Of a stretch of DNA of 64,000 bases, positions 9,334 to 16,908 are shown one piece after another. How positions within the stretch are numbered: the stretch's first letter is position 1; every line of letters starts with the position of its first letter. A program made the translations under genes and the position numbers. This stretch comes from Methylocystis sp. (GTDB lineage: Bacteria > Pseudomonadota > Alphaproteobacteria > Rhizobiales > Beijerinckiaceae), in NCBI GenBank assembly GCA_002929055.1, contig PERY01000006.1, forward strand, positions 1 through 64,000, in the 5' to 3' direction. Below the pieces are notes generated by a model. It ran no database searches. It saw only the letters and a list, made by a program, of their open reading frames with translations, and was not told the DNA's origin.

Positions 9334-10779
9334 ATGAAAGCCAAGTGGGCGCCTTTACTTATGGTCGTGGTCATCTCCGCTCTCGGCGGTTGCCGGGACG
9401 AGCCTGCCTCGAAGGGCGCGGACGGCGGGCAAACGCAGGCGGAAGCCGATCCGAAGACGCAGGAAGCACTGAAGTCCGGCGTCGAGGCGGTGGTCTACGG
9501 CCTGCCGCTCATCATGATGGACCTCACCAAGGACAAGACGACGAATGTCGAGAAGCCGGAAGGCTTCGCAGCGCCGGTCAATCAATTCACCAATCTTCGC
9601 GCGTTCCCCGACGCCTCCTTCAAGGACGTCGTGCGCGCCAATGTCGATACGCTCTATTCCTCGGCCTTCCTCGATCTCTCGGCCGAGCCGATCGTGCTCT
9701 CCGTGCCCGATACGCGCGGCCGCTACTATCTGATGCCGATGCTCGACGCATGGACCAATGTCTTCGCCTCGCCCGGCAAGCGCACGACGGGCACGAAGGC
9801 CGGCAATTTCGCGATCACCGGCCCCGGCTGGACGGGAACGCTGCCCCGGGGCGTGACGCAGATCAAGGCGCCGACCAACATGGTCTGGATCATCGGCCGC
9901 ACACAGACGAATGGCCCGGCCGATTATCCGGCCGTGCACAAGATACAGGACGGCTACAAGCTCACGCCGCTCTCCGCCTTCGGCAAGCCTTACACGCCCC
10001 CGGCCGGCAAGGTCGATCCGTCGATCGACGCGAAGACGCCGCCAGTCGATCGGGCGAAGAACATGAGCGCCGAGGCCTATTTCACCCGGATGGCGGCGCT
10101 GCTGAAATCCAATCCGCCGCCTGCCTCCGAGGCCCCCATTCTTGAAAAGCTGAAGGCGATCGGCATCGTGCCGGGAGAGAAGTTCGACGCGTCCAGGCTC
10201 GATCCCGCCGTGGCGAAGGGGCTGGAGCAATCCGTGAAGGTCGCCTTCGAAAAGCTCCTGGCGGCGTCAAAGGAGACCGGCGCGCCGGTCAATGGCTGGA
10301 ACGTGCCGCCAATGATCGTTGGAAACTTTGGTTCGGACTATGGCGTGCGCGCCGTCATCTCGCTGATCGGCCTTGGCGCCAATCTCCCGCAGGACGCGGT
10401 CTATCCGTCCGCCTTCGTCGACGGCGACGGCAAGGCGCTGAGCGGCGCGAACAAATATGTCATCCGCTTCGACAAGGGCGCGCTGCCGCCGGTGAACGCC
10501 TTCTGGTCCGTGACGATGTACAATCCGGAGTCGTTCTTCGTCGCGAACCCGATCAACCGTTACGCCATCAGCAGCTGGATGCCGCTGAAGAAGAACAAGG
10601 ACGGGTCGCTTGACCTCTATGTCCAGCACGACTCGCCGGGCAAGGACAAGGAAGCCAACTGGCTGCCGGCGAGCGACAAGGACTTCAACGTCACGATGCG
10701 CATGTATTGGCCGAAGGACAAGGCGCCGTCGATCATCGACGGAAGCTGGAAGCCGCCGGCGGTGAAGCAGGTCCAGTAA
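9334..10779 (+). CDS. DUF1254/DUF1214 domain lipoprotein
   Basis: 481-aa exported protein. The N-terminus has a lipoprotein signal ending in LGGC, with Cys near residue 23. The mature chain contains a DUF1254 domain (VYGLPLIMMDLTK, then RANVDTLYSSAFLDLS) followed by a DUF1214 domain (NAFWSVTMYNPESFFVANP, NRYAISSW). These paired domains are common in proteobacteria and lack an established function. The ATG at 9334 is chosen because the signal peptide begins there; a much longer open frame upstream overlaps the creatininase gene and is spurious. A strong terminator follows. Confidence 0.87.
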   Translation: MKAKWAPLLMVVVISALGGCRDEPASKGADGGQTQAEADPKTQEALKSGVEAVVYGLPLIMMDLTKDKTTNVEKPEGFAAPVNQFTNLRAFPDASFKDVVRANVDTLYSSAFLDLSAEPIVLSVPDTRGRYYLMPMLDAWTNVFASPGKRTTGTKAGNFAITGPGWTGTLPRGVTQIKAPTNMVWIIGRTQTNGPADYPAVHKIQDGYKLTPLSAFGKPYTPPAGKVDPSIDAKTPPVDRAKNMSAEAYFTRMAALLKSNPPPASEAPILEKLKAIGIVPGEKFDASRLDPAVAKGLEQSVKVAFEKLLAASKETGAPVNGWNVPPMIVGNFGSDYGVRAVISLIGLGANLPQDAVYPSAFVDGDGKALSGANKYVIRFDKGALPPVNAFWSVTMYNPESFFVANPINRYAISSWMPLKKNKDGSLDLYVQHDSPGKDKEANWLPASDKDFNVTMRMYWPKDKAPSIIDGSWKPPAVKQVQ

Positions 10780-10801
10780 CGAAAGCCTTTGGGCTTTGTC
10801 G

Positions 10802-10830
10802 AAAGGAGGAGGCGCCGCCTCCCCCTTTTT
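10802..10830 (+). terminator. Rho-independent terminator after the DUF1254 gene
   Basis: GGAGGC-GCC-GCCTCC forms a six-pair GC stem with a three-base loop (10808-10822). It is extended by AAAGG/CCTTT pairing around one mismatch and ends in a run of five T residues. It lies 23 bases after the DUF1254 stop. Confidence 0.78.
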
Positions 10831-10848
10831 GTATGATCGCCGCAAAAG

Positions 10849-11022
10849 ATGACCGCCGGAACGAGGGCGACAGTGAACGCAGATCAAAAACCGAAAGCCG
10901 ACCCCGCGCTCGTCGGCATGCTGGCCTGCTATCTCTCGCGGCCCCGCATCTCGTGGCCCTATTTCGCCTTGCTGCTCGGGGCGATGGCGGTCCTTGTCGG
11001 CGCGCTGTTTCTGCCGGTCTGA
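10849..11022 (+). CDS. Small single-pass membrane protein, unknown
   Basis: 57-codon open frame from ATG 10849 to TGA 11020-11022. It has a charged N-terminal half (NADQKPKADPALVGMLACYL) and a C-terminal hydrophobic helix (YFALLLGAMAVLVGALFLPV), which would make a tail-anchored inner-membrane protein. A GTG at 10873 is an alternative start. It begins after the terminator and ends two bases before the convergent opgD stop, a neat fit that supports a real gene. I recognise no family, and conservation is untested. Confidence 0.45.
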   Translation: MTAGTRATVNADQKPKADPALVGMLACYLSRPRISWPYFALLLGAMAVLVGALFLPV

Positions 11023-11024
11023 CT

Positions 11025-12587
11025 TTAGGTCGCCGAAGGCGCCGACCAGGGATAGGTCCAGGTCTCCGTCAGCGTGCGCCCGGTCGCGCGCAGGAAGAGC
11101 CGCAGATCGGCCGTTTCTCCCGGTTTCACCGCGACGTCGAAGATCGCGCGAAGACCTTGTATATGCTCATTGGCGGAAACGCTGGCGCGCAGCACGCGCC
11201 CGGTCGACGTCGTCGCGACCGCCTCCACCTGGCTCGGGTCGGCGACATAATAGGCGAGGTCTCCACCGGAAAAGTCGACGAGGAAGCGCCGATGTCCCGG
11301 GTCGTTGGGCTCCGAGGAGCCGAGCGCCCGCGCCGGCGCTTCGAAGGTGTGGGCCACCCTGCCGTTCGGCGCGAGGCGCGGCATGTCGAGGCCGGCCGTG
11401 ATCCTATAGGCGTAGGCGAAAGGCTTTCCGGCCTCGGGCGGCGCGGCCGGCGTCCAACTCGCGACGATGTTGTCATTCGTCTCGTCCGCCGTCGGCAGTT
11501 CGATCAGCTCGACGCGGCCGTCGCCCCATTCGCCCTTGGGCTCCACGAAGTAACTCGGCCGGTTCTGATAGGCGAGATCGAGATCCTGATAGGATTCGAA
11601 GGTGCGGTCGCGCTGCAGCAACCCGAAGCCGCGCAGATTGCGGTCAAGGAACGACGACATGCGCTCGCGAGGCGGATTGCCGAGCGGCCGCCACAGCCAT
11701 TCCTCCGAGCCATTGTGGATGAGCAGCCCGTCCGAATCATGCAACTCGTCGCGGAAGCCGTCGCGCACGCGCCGGTCATTTTCGCCGGTGAGATACATTG
11801 AGGTCAGAGGCGCCAGCCCGAGCTTCACGCCCGCGCGGCGCGGGAAAAGCGTCCCCTGCACGTCGAGCGCGCTCTCCTGTCCGACCGTGAGGTCGAAACG
11901 ATAGGCGCCGGTCGCCGCCTCGCTGTCGAGCAGCGCGTAGATCGTCGCGCGATTGCTCCCCGCCGCCGGCGTCTCCACCCAGAATTCGCGGAAGAAGGGG
12001 AAGGTCTCCTTGCTCGTGCCCGCTTCGACGCAGAGCGCGCGGGCGGAGAGGCCATATTGCTGGTCGCGGCCGAGAAAGCGGAAATAGCTCGCGCCCAGAA
12101 AGGAGATGGCCTCATCGTGCACATGCGGGTCATTGACCGGAAAATGCAGGCGGAATCCTGCGAAGCCGGTGTTGACCGCCGGGGTCTTCTCGACCTTCAC
12201 GCGGCCGTAGTCGAAGAGGGCGGGGGAATAGGGGATCGGCGCGGCGATGCCGTCGCGGATCGTGTTCACCGTCACGGCCCGGCGATAGAGAAAGCCCAGA
12301 TGGAAGGTTTCGAGCCGGAAGCCGCCGTTGAGATTGGAAAAAAGCGCATGATCGCGCTTGAAGCGGATGTCGCGCCAGGAGTCGTAGTCCAGCGAATCGA
12401 ACGGGTCGGGCAACTTCGGCGTTGCGTCCTCGAATGGCGCCCTGGCGAGCGCCTGCGCGCGCTGAAGCACCTCGTCGAAGCCGAATTTCGGGGCGGGGCC
12501 AGGGCTTTGGCCGCGCGCGGGCAGCGACATCTGGGCGCCGGCCGCGGCCATGGCGCCGATCATCCGACGTCGGGTGAAATCGATCAT
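11025..12587 (-). CDS. opgD: Tat-exported glucan biosynthesis protein, MdoG/OpgD family
   Basis: 520-aa periplasmic protein of the MdoG family (PF04349), needed to build or trim osmoregulated periplasmic glucans. The signal TRRRMIGAMAAAGAQ carries the twin-arginine pattern that distinguishes OpgD from Sec-exported OpgG. The mature part contains the expected FDSLDYDSWRDIRFK and FHLGFLYRRAV blocks. The start at 12585-12587 is chosen because the Tat signal begins there; the frame upstream is non-homologous. No opgH or opgG lies next to it, but an opgC homologue is at 52.9-54.0 kb in this window. Confidence 0.88.
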   Translation of the reverse strand: MIDFTRRRMIGAMAAAGAQMSLPARGQSPGPAPKFGFDEVLQRAQALARAPFEDATPKLPDPFDSLDYDSWRDIRFKRDHALFSNLNGGFRLETFHLGFLYRRAVTVNTIRDGIAAPIPYSPALFDYGRVKVEKTPAVNTGFAGFRLHFPVNDPHVHDEAISFLGASYFRFLGRDQQYGLSARALCVEAGTSKETFPFFREFWVETPAAGSNRATIYALLDSEAATGAYRFDLTVGQESALDVQGTLFPRRAGVKLGLAPLTSMYLTGENDRRVRDGFRDELHDSDGLLIHNGSEEWLWRPLGNPPRERMSSFLDRNLRGFGLLQRDRTFESYQDLDLAYQNRPSYFVEPKGEWGDGRVELIELPTADETNDNIVASWTPAAPPEAGKPFAYAYRITAGLDMPRLAPNGRVAHTFEAPARALGSSEPNDPGHRRFLVDFSGGDLAYYVADPSQVEAVATTSTGRVLRASVSANEHIQGLRAIFDVAVKPGETADLRLFLRATGRTLTETWTYPWSAPSAT

Positions 12588-12775
12588 CTTCTCAACCGGA
12601 AAGGCGCGCGTTTTCCGTGCCCTTGTGGGCAGGCCGCGCAGGTCAGGACGGTCTAGCGGCATAGCCGCCGCCGCGCAAGGCGCAGAACCCGGCGCGCAGC
12701 TTTCGCCCGCCAGCGCCAGCGCTGTGCTTTTGAGGCGACGCAAAAAAGAATTTTCAGGCAAAGGTCAAAAACTGC

Positions 12776-12803
12776 TTGTCAGCGCGGGAAAAGCGCGTAT
12801 TTA
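12776..12803 (+). promoter_or_regulatory. Candidate sigma-70 promoter for the ornithine decarboxylase leader
   Basis: TTGTCA (12776-12781), a 16-base spacer and TATTTA (12798-12803) resemble a housekeeping promoter. Transcription would start near 12810, giving a 5' leader of about 480 nt before the decarboxylase. It lies in the gap upstream of the divergent opgD gene. Confidence 0.5.
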
Positions 12804-12809
12804 CAGCTT

Positions 12810-13282
12810 TGCCCAAATCGCACGTGCCTGTGGTCGTGTGTCGGTGGGCGGGGATCCGGACAAGAGGCCGGTCAACCGCCTGAGTAAAACCGGCAGCCGG
12901 AGGCGAACCGGCGAACTCCGTTCTCAGCGGAGGATCGCGACTTAAAGCAACGACGGACCGGGCTTTTTTGGTCTCTGTCGGCCCTCCAAAGGCCGACGCA
13001 CCGAAGAGGCTTGTCTTTCTTGCCGGGCGTGCGGAAAGGGAACATCCCCTTCCAATCGATGGCTGTTCAGCGTTCGAGCGACATGCGCGTCTGCGCGTGT
13101 CTTTTCGTCGTCTGATCCGCCAACGGCGCATCACCGGACCGTTAGCGCGCAAGCGCGAGCGGTCCTGGATTGCTGGCGCATACGACCTTCGTCGCGTTCT
13201 CCACCGCGCGCGAGGGAACGGCGTCGTGCATCCGCCGAAGCAACTGGTTCCTGGCGCGTTCGCACCGCGCCCTTCGAAGGGG
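12810..13282 (+). ncRNA. Long structured 5' leader of ornithine decarboxylase, probable speF-type RNA
   Basis: The 704-base gap before the decarboxylase has no convincing protein gene. It contains several hairpins: GTCGGCC/GGCCGAC (12977-12997), and GGACCG...CGGTCC enclosing GCGCG/GCGCG (13136-13165). It also has a poly-T stretch near 12963-12969 that could act as an attenuator. Alphaproteobacterial ornithine decarboxylase genes are known to carry a long conserved leader called the speF motif, and position and size fit it. Match to the consensus could not be tested. An 18-codon open frame inside it is listed separately. Confidence 0.5.
13059..13115 (+). CDS. Possible 18-codon leader peptide upstream of ornithine decarboxylase
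   Basis: ATG 13059 to TGA 13113-13115 encodes MAVQRSSDMRVCACLFVV, and an internal ATG would give MRVCACLFVV. Enterobacterial speF is controlled by translation of a short upstream peptide, so a leader peptide is plausible. There is no clear Shine-Dalgarno at the right distance, and this may be chance. Confidence 0.2.
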   Translation: MAVQRSSDMRVCACLFVV

Positions 13283-13291
13283 ATGCCGCAA

Positions 13292-14437
13292 ATGACCGAC
13301 CGTATCCACGAATTCCTCGCCGAACGCCGCCGCGCCGGACGCGACAATGGACCTTGCCTCGTCGTCGATCTCGACGTCGTGCGCGAGAACTATCTCGGCT
13401 TCGCCAGGGCGCTGCCCGACACGCGCGTATTCTACGCCGTGAAGGCGAATCCTGCGCCGGAAGTGCTGTCGCTGCTCGCGGCTCTGGGCTCCTGCTTCGA
13501 CACGGCCTCCGTCGTCGAAATCGAGCAGGTGCTCGCCGCCGGCGCGTCGCCCGACCGCATCTCCTTCGGCAACACGATCAAGAAGGAGCGCGACGTCGCG
13601 CGCGCCCATGAGCTCGGCATTCGCCTCTTCGCCGTGGACTGCGTCGAGGAAGTCGAGAAGATTGCGCGCGCCGCGCCCGGCTCGAAGGTGTTCTGCCGCA
13701 TTCTTTGCGACGGCGCCGGCGCCGAATGGCCGCTCTCGCGCAAGTTCGGCTGCGTGCCCGAGATGGCGACGGGCGTGCTGGAGCACGCGCATCGCCTCGG
13801 GCTGCAGGCTTACGGCGTGTCCTTCCATGTCGGCTCTCAGCAGACCAACCCGCGCATGTGGGATGGCGCGCTGAAGTCGGCCGCCGACATCTTCCGTGAT
13901 CTCGCCGAGCGCGGCATCACGCTGCAGATGGTCAATCTGGGCGGCGGGTTCCCGACGAAATATCTGAAGAACGTGCCCGCCGTGAAGCAGTATGGCAATG
14001 CCATCTTCCGTGCGCTGTCGAAGCATTTCGGCAACCGCATTCCGGAGACGATCATCGAGCCGGGCCGCGGCATGGTGGGCAACGCCGGCGTCATCGAGGC
14101 GGAGGTCGTGCTGATCTCGAAGAAGTCGGAAGCCGAGGGCGAACTGCGCTGGGTCTATCTCGACATCGGCAAGTTCAACGGCCTCGCCGAGACCATCGAC
14201 GAGATGATCCGCTATCCGATTCGCACGGAGGCGGACGGCGCGCCGGTTTCGCCTTGCGTCATCGCGGGTCCGAGCTGCGATTCGGTGGACGTGCTCTATG
14301 AGAAGAAGCCCTACGACCTGCCGGTCTCGCTGGAGATCGGCACCAAGGTGCTGATCGAGGGAACGGGGGCCTATACGACCACCTATTCGGCGGTCGGCTT
14401 CAATGGCTTCCCGCCGCTCGAGACCTTCATCATCTGA
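13292..14437 (+). CDS. speF: Ornithine/lysine decarboxylase, PLP-dependent fold III
   Basis: 381-aa group IV decarboxylase of the alanine-racemase fold, close in length to eukaryotic-type ornithine decarboxylases, making putrescine. PLP-binding Lys51 is in VFYAVKANP. HVGSQ and the Gly-rich phosphate loop NLGGGFPTKY follow, and GPSCDSVDVLYEK carries the active-site Cys and Asp. Start ATG 13292 is preferred because AAGGGG ends nine bases upstream; ATG 13283 lies almost on that site. The frame stays open upstream to 12968, but that part is leader sequence. Ornithine versus lysine preference cannot be read from the sequence. Confidence 0.88.
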   Translation: MTDRIHEFLAERRRAGRDNGPCLVVDLDVVRENYLGFARALPDTRVFYAVKANPAPEVLSLLAALGSCFDTASVVEIEQVLAAGASPDRISFGNTIKKERDVARAHELGIRLFAVDCVEEVEKIARAAPGSKVFCRILCDGAGAEWPLSRKFGCVPEMATGVLEHAHRLGLQAYGVSFHVGSQQTNPRMWDGALKSAADIFRDLAERGITLQMVNLGGGFPTKYLKNVPAVKQYGNAIFRALSKHFGNRIPETIIEPGRGMVGNAGVIEAEVVLISKKSEAEGELRWVYLDIGKFNGLAETIDEMIRYPIRTEADGAPVSPCVIAGPSCDSVDVLYEKKPYDLPVSLEIGTKVLIEGTGAYTTTYSAVGFNGFPPLETFII

Positions 14438-14446
14438 AGGCGCTCC

Positions 14447-14472
14447 TCCCTCTCCCGCAAGCGGGAGAGGGA
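14447..14472. repeat. Perfect 12-bp hairpin repeat (CCCTCTCCCGC type)
   Basis: TCCCTCTCCCGC-AA-GCGGGAGAGGGA is a perfect inverted repeat just after the decarboxylase stop. The same motif recurs, degenerate, at about 18771-18850. It resembles a dispersed extragenic palindrome and may also terminate transcription or stabilise the mRNA. Confidence 0.75.
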
Positions 14473-14561
14473 CAGCTTACATCCCCGATAGTCAGTCCCG
14501 TTCGGCGGGCGCTTAACCGCGCCAGGCGCGAGGGTCGCTTGTCCTCTCGAAGGAGGAACAG

Positions 14562-15155
14562 ATGACCTTTGAACTTGCCACTCCCCACCCCCTCGCGCCG
14601 CGCTTGTCGCCGGCGCCGCCGACGCGCGCCTTCGAGATCGTCGACGAGACGCCGGCCGACGTCCCGGCGCGCGAGGCGCTGCTCGACGCCGCCTTCGGGC
14701 CCGCGCGTTTCCTCAAGACCTGCGAGCGGCTGCGCGACGGGCGCAAGCCCGCGCCCGGCCTCGCGCTCGTCGCGAAGGACGACGAGGGCGACATGCTCGC
14801 GACGATCCGCCTGTGGCCGATCCATGCCGGCGGCCGGCGTCCGGCGCTGCTGCTCGGCCCGCTGGCGGTGGCCGATCATGCGCGTTCGCTCGGGCTGGGC
14901 GGCGAGATGATGCGCGCTTCGCTCGCACGCGCCCGGGCGCTCGGCCATCGCGCCGTGCTGCTCGTCGGCGACGAGCCTTACTACCGGCGCTTCGGCTTCG
15001 AGCGGCGCTTCACCGAGAAGCTTGTCATGCCGGGGCCGGTGGAGCGCGCGCGCTTTCTCGGGCTCGAACTCGTCGCGGGCGCGCTCGATGGCGCGAAGGG
15101 CCGCGTGACCGCAGGCGGCCTTGGGGATGCCTTGCACATGCCGCGCGCGGCCTGA
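14562..15155 (+). CDS. GNAT N-acetyltransferase, YhbS-like
   Basis: 197-aa GCN5-related acetyltransferase. Following an N-terminal strand region (AREALLDAAFG), the acetyl-CoA-binding motif A reads LGPLAVADHARSLGLGGEMM, and motif B includes LLVGDEPYYRRFGFE, the usual YhbS-like signature. Substrate unknown. AGGAGGAACAG immediately before the ATG is a strong ribosome site and fixes the start. It lies on the plus strand between the ornithine decarboxylase hairpin and the SDR gene. Confidence 0.85.
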   Translation: MTFELATPHPLAPRLSPAPPTRAFEIVDETPADVPAREALLDAAFGPARFLKTCERLRDGRKPAPGLALVAKDDEGDMLATIRLWPIHAGGRRPALLLGPLAVADHARSLGLGGEMMRASLARARALGHRAVLLVGDEPYYRRFGFERRFTEKLVMPGPVERARFLGLELVAGALDGAKGRVTAGGLGDALHMPRAA

Positions 15156-15196
15156 CGCGGGCTTGTGCGCGGCGCGGCGCACGCCAGATTAGCTCC

Positions 15197-15937
15197 ATGC
15201 GCATAGAGGCTCCTGACCCTTCCGCCTTTCCGCCCGGCTATCGCGCCGCCGTCTTCGGCGCCTCGGGCGGAATCGGCGCCGCGCTGCTCGCGCAATTGCG
15301 TAGGCAGGGCGGAGTCGCGCAGGCGATCGGGCTCGCGCGGACCGCTGCGCCGGGTCTCGACATGACGGGCGTGGATGTCGCCGACGAAGCGACCATCTCC
15401 GCCGCGGCGGCGCGTCTTGCGGAAGATGCGCGGCCGCTGCGTCTGGTGATCGTGGCAAGCGGCTTCCTGCATGACGCGCAGGGCGGACCGGAGAAATCCC
15501 TGCGCGATCTCGACCCCGCGAGGCTCGCGCGCGCCTTCGCGGTGAACGCCATCGGCCCGGCGCTTGTCCTGAAACATCTTGCGCCGTTATTGCCGCGCGA
15601 GGGGCGCAGCGTCTTCGTCGCGCTCTCGGCGCGCGTCGGCTCTATCGGCGACAACGGGCTCGGCGGCTGGCACGGCTATCGCGCCTCCAAGGCCGCGCTG
15701 AACCAGCTTTTGCGCACGGCGGCCGTTGAATTGAAGCGCACGCGGCCGGCCGCGATCGTGGCGAGCCTGCATCCCGGAACCGTCGCGACGTCGCTCTCCG
15801 CGCCTTTCGCGAAAGCGGGCCTCGACGTCATGACGCCCGACGTCTCGGCGGCGCGGCTTCTCTCGGTGACGGAGCGGTTGGAGCCGGATGATTCGGGTGG
15901 CTTCTTCGACTATCGCGGCGCGGCGATCCCGTGGTGA
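15197..15937 (+). CDS. Short-chain dehydrogenase/reductase family protein (C-factor-like)
   Basis: 246-aa Rossmann-fold protein. The cofactor motif is FGASGGIGAALLAQL, close to the TGxxxGIG pattern; the catalytic YRASKAALNQ supplies Tyr and Lys; the NAIGP segment is present. Layout and length match the CsgA/C-factor-like SDR group, whose substrate is usually unknown. The start at 15197 comes just before the conserved N-terminal strand, and a longer frame upstream overlaps the GNAT gene. Its stop overlaps the start of the DUF2256 gene, implying coupled translation. Confidence 0.85.
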   Translation: MRIEAPDPSAFPPGYRAAVFGASGGIGAALLAQLRRQGGVAQAIGLARTAAPGLDMTGVDVADEATISAAAARLAEDARPLRLVIVASGFLHDAQGGPEKSLRDLDPARLARAFAVNAIGPALVLKHLAPLLPREGRSVFVALSARVGSIGDNGLGGWHGYRASKAALNQLLRTAAVELKRTRPAAIVASLHPGTVATSLSAPFAKAGLDVMTPDVSAARLLSVTERLEPDDSGGFFDYRGAAIPW

Positions 15938-16125
15938 AGAAGCAGGAAAGCCCGGGCGCCGGCGGCAAGGCCCATCTGCCGGAGAAAATCTGCCTCGCCT
16001 GCGGCCGGCCTTTCGCGTGGCGAAAAAAGTGGCGCGCCTCCTGGGATGAGGTGAAAACCTGTTCCGAGCGCTGCAAGGGCGAATTGCGGCGCGAGACGCG
16101 CGCTCAGAAGAACGCGAGCGCGTAG
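15931..16125 (+). CDS. DUF2256 zinc-finger-like small protein
   Basis: 64-aa basic protein of the DUF2256 family. Two Cys pairs, CLACGRPF and CSERCK, frame the conserved WRKKWRASWDEVKTCSERC block and probably bind zinc. Function is unknown. Translation starts at GTG 15931 or GTG 15934, overlapping the SDR stop at 15935-15937. The 3' end overlaps the convergent PAP2 gene by 22 bases. Confidence 0.85.
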   Translation: MVKKQESPGAGGKAHLPEKICLACGRPFAWRKKWRASWDEVKTCSERCKGELRRETRAQKNASA

Positions 16126-16709
16126 CTCGACAGGGGGAAGGACAATGCGCCCGCCAATGCGACGCCCGCGATCACGTCTGTCGGATAATGATGCGCCGTG
16201 GCGATACGCGACCAGGCCATCGACAGCACGATGACCACCGCCGAAACCGTCATCGCCGGCCAGGCGAGCACGATTGGCGCGAGGACGCCGGTGATCGTCA
16301 TGGCGTGGCCGCTGGGGAAGCTGTGTTCGTCCAGCGTCTTCAGCAGCGAGGGCAGGCGCGCGTCGGCATGGAAGGGGCGCTTGCGGCGGAAGCGGCGTTT
16401 GAGAATCGGGTAGAGCGTGTGCAGCAGCGCGGCGTTGACGCCGGCAAGCGCCACGATATGCCAGCCATTCCAGCCGAGGCGCCAGAAGACGAGCGGCAGC
16501 AGGATGAGATAAATCCAGCCATTGCCGAGCTTGCTGACGCCGATGGCGAGCCAGCGGATCACTGTCGGCCGCGCCGAGCGGGAGAAGAGATGGACGGCGG
16601 CGAGGTCAGCGTCGAGGAACGTCTGCAGCCATTGGCTGGAAGGTCCGATTTGCGGTCCGGATGACGCGTCGCGCGTCAGCTTTCCCGCGAGGTTTGTCGT
16701 AAACGCCAT
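16104..16709 (-). CDS. PAP2-family membrane phosphatase
   Basis: 201-aa integral membrane lipid or diphosphate phosphatase. The tripartite acid-phosphatase signature is complete: a Lys/Arg-Pro motif in RRKRPF, PSGH in HSFPSGHAMT, and SR-X5-H in SRIATAHHYPTD. Several hydrophobic helices surround these. Possible substrates include undecaprenyl diphosphate and phosphatidic acid, but the sequence does not decide. It is transcribed towards the DUF2256 gene. Confidence 0.87.
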   Translation of the reverse strand: MAFTTNLAGKLTRDASSGPQIGPSSQWLQTFLDADLAAVHLFSRSARPTVIRWLAIGVSKLGNGWIYLILLPLVFWRLGWNGWHIVALAGVNAALLHTLYPILKRRFRRKRPFHADARLPSLLKTLDEHSFPSGHAMTITGVLAPIVLAWPAMTVSAVVIVLSMAWSRIATAHHYPTDVIAGVALAGALSFPLSSYALAFF

Positions 16710-16821
16710 GACGCAACGCTAGCTGCGTTGCGCTGCGTTTTCGCGACGGAGAGGCTGCGGTTTGGTGACGGTTGGATTGAGGATGTGTGACGGGGGCGTG
16801 AAGGTTTGGTGACAGCGTGGC

Positions 16822-16902
16822 CGTCATTGCGAGGAGCGAAGCGACGAAGCAATCCAGTGGCTGCGATATGGCTCTGGATTGCTTCGCTTCGCTCGCAACG
16901 AC
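16822..16902. repeat. Dispersed 81-bp inverted repeat (CGTCATTGCGAGGAGCGAAG family)
   Basis: CGTCATTGCGAGGAGCGAAG-type sequence (16822-16857) faces its imperfect complement CTGGATTGCTTCGCTTCGCT and so on (16873-16902) across a short spacer. This is a recognised type of intergenic palindromic repeat found in many copies in proteobacterial genomes. It sits between the divergent PAP2 promoter side and the 3' end of the aminopeptidase gene. Confidence 0.85.
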
Positions 16903-16908
16903 GAATAG

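Noticed and set aside
12968-13291. An N-terminal extension of the ornithine decarboxylase by about 108 residues
   Set aside because: The frame is open, but the extension has no homology, contains RNA hairpins and lacks a ribosome site, whereas ATG 13292 has one and gives the family length.
14813-15196. A long N-terminal extension of the SDR gene
   Set aside because: It overlaps the GNAT gene in another frame and has no conserved residues; the Rossmann domain begins just after ATG 15197.
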